Below, piece by piece: positions 63,670-64,000 of a DNA stretch of 64,000 nucleotides. Every line of letters starts with the position of its first letter. The stretch's first letter is position 1. Source of the DNA: Thozetella sp. PMI_491 (taxonomy: Eukaryota > Ascomycota > Sordariomycetes > Chaetosphaeriales > Chaetosphaeriaceae). The stretch lies in assembly GCA_021432635.1 (NCBI GenBank), contig MU270118.1:1-64000 (forward strand). The letters are read 5' to 3'. Under the pieces are notes generated by a model. That model did no database searches and was not told where the DNA came from. It was given only the letters and a program-made list of their open reading frames with translations. The translations under genes and the position numbers were made by a program.

Positions 63670-64000
63670 ATGGAGACAGGTTACCTCGCCCACCGCCAAA
63701 CCGCAGACGCCCCGTTGTCCCCGTCGGCCCCGTCCGGGAGAGAGCCAGTCGCCCAGCCGAACAAGCGGAAGAGATGCTCCTCGTGCAACCAAGGCGGCGG
63801 CCGTCCGCAAGGACCCCCACGGCCGCCTTGGGAGCTGGGCCTGATGCGAGATACGAGCCGGTCTGACATGCCACGATTTGTCGGAAGTGGCACCGGCATC
63901 CATTTCATCCGTGGCGTGTACACAGCCTTGGCGGTCCACCACGCTGGCCAAAGTCGTCGATCCAGCCCGCAGCCAAGCAATTTGGTGCCGGGTGAGGACG
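63670..64000 (+). CDS. fungal transcription factor, 5' part
   Basis: An open frame starts at ATG 63670 (METGYLAHRQTADAP) and runs off the window without a stop. Residues 30-38 read PNKRKRCSSC, like the start of a Zn2Cys6 cluster, but the expected further cysteines are missing and a Gly/Pro-rich stretch follows. About 40 residues later comes RFVGSGTGIHFIRGVYTALA, a signature located after the zinc cluster in a family of fungal C6 regulators. So it is probably a regulator whose cluster is degenerate, or which has an intron or frame error in the cluster. The rest lies outside. Confidence 0.55.
   Translation, partial: METGYLAHRQTADAPLSPSAPSGREPVAQPNKRKRCSSCNQGGGRPQGPPRPPWELGLMRDTSRSDMPRFVGSGTGIHFIRGVYTALAVHHAGQSRRSSPQPSNLVPGED

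Overview
The window looks like nuclear DNA of a filamentous ascomycete (Pezizomycotina). It has short introns (about 50-130 bp) with fungal GTRNGT donors and CTRAC branch sites, Zn2Cys6 regulators, a HET-domain gene, NOR1-like and asaB-like secondary-metabolism enzymes, and an AT-rich transposon block whose changes look like repeat-induced point mutation (RIP). Species cannot be told from the sequence. All exon models were assembled by eye from open frames, splice signals and family conservation; no transcript or database evidence was used.

Layout. Positions 1-13929 are an AT-rich nest of decayed LTR retrotransposons on the minus strand. A Ty1/copia element (3' LTR cut by the window start, 5' LTR at 13372-13929) was hit by a Ty3/gypsy element (471-8239, two 439-bp LTRs, 5-bp target duplication CTTTT) and by a second gypsy insertion that survives as a solo LTR (10684-11114). 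The transposon ends 50 bp past the stop codon of a NOR1-like reductase gene, and base composition changes abruptly there.

Positions 13980-28144 carry two short-chain dehydrogenases, a Zn2Cys6 regulator, a secreted catalase-peroxidase and a seven-helix receptor of the cAMP-receptor/Git3-like type. Positions 28145-35185 hold no gene I can support, only a degenerate tRNA-like sequence and small repeats. Positions 35186-45429 carry a class II aldolase, an asaB/GA4-desaturase-like oxidoreductase, an MFS transporter and a UDP-glycosyltransferase. Positions 46591-50839 hold a TPR-like protein divergent from a HET gene broken by one in-frame stop. Positions 53424-58537 hold a second secreted catalase-peroxidase, inverted relative to the first, and a secreted protein of a fungus-specific family. 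Positions 60455-64000 hold an O-methyltransferase, a small Zn2Cys6 regulator and the 5' end of another regulator that leaves the window.

How it may fit together. The enzymes are tailoring, export, conjugation and regulation functions typical of natural-product metabolism, but no polyketide synthase, NRPS or terpene synthase is present. This is either the edge of a cluster whose core lies outside or an accessory region that has collected tailoring genes. The two catalase-peroxidases would detoxify extracellular peroxide. Several genes contain very small exons (11, 14 and 22 nt), and one Zn2Cys6 gene uses a GC-AG intron inside its DNA-binding domain; automatic annotation would probably miss these.
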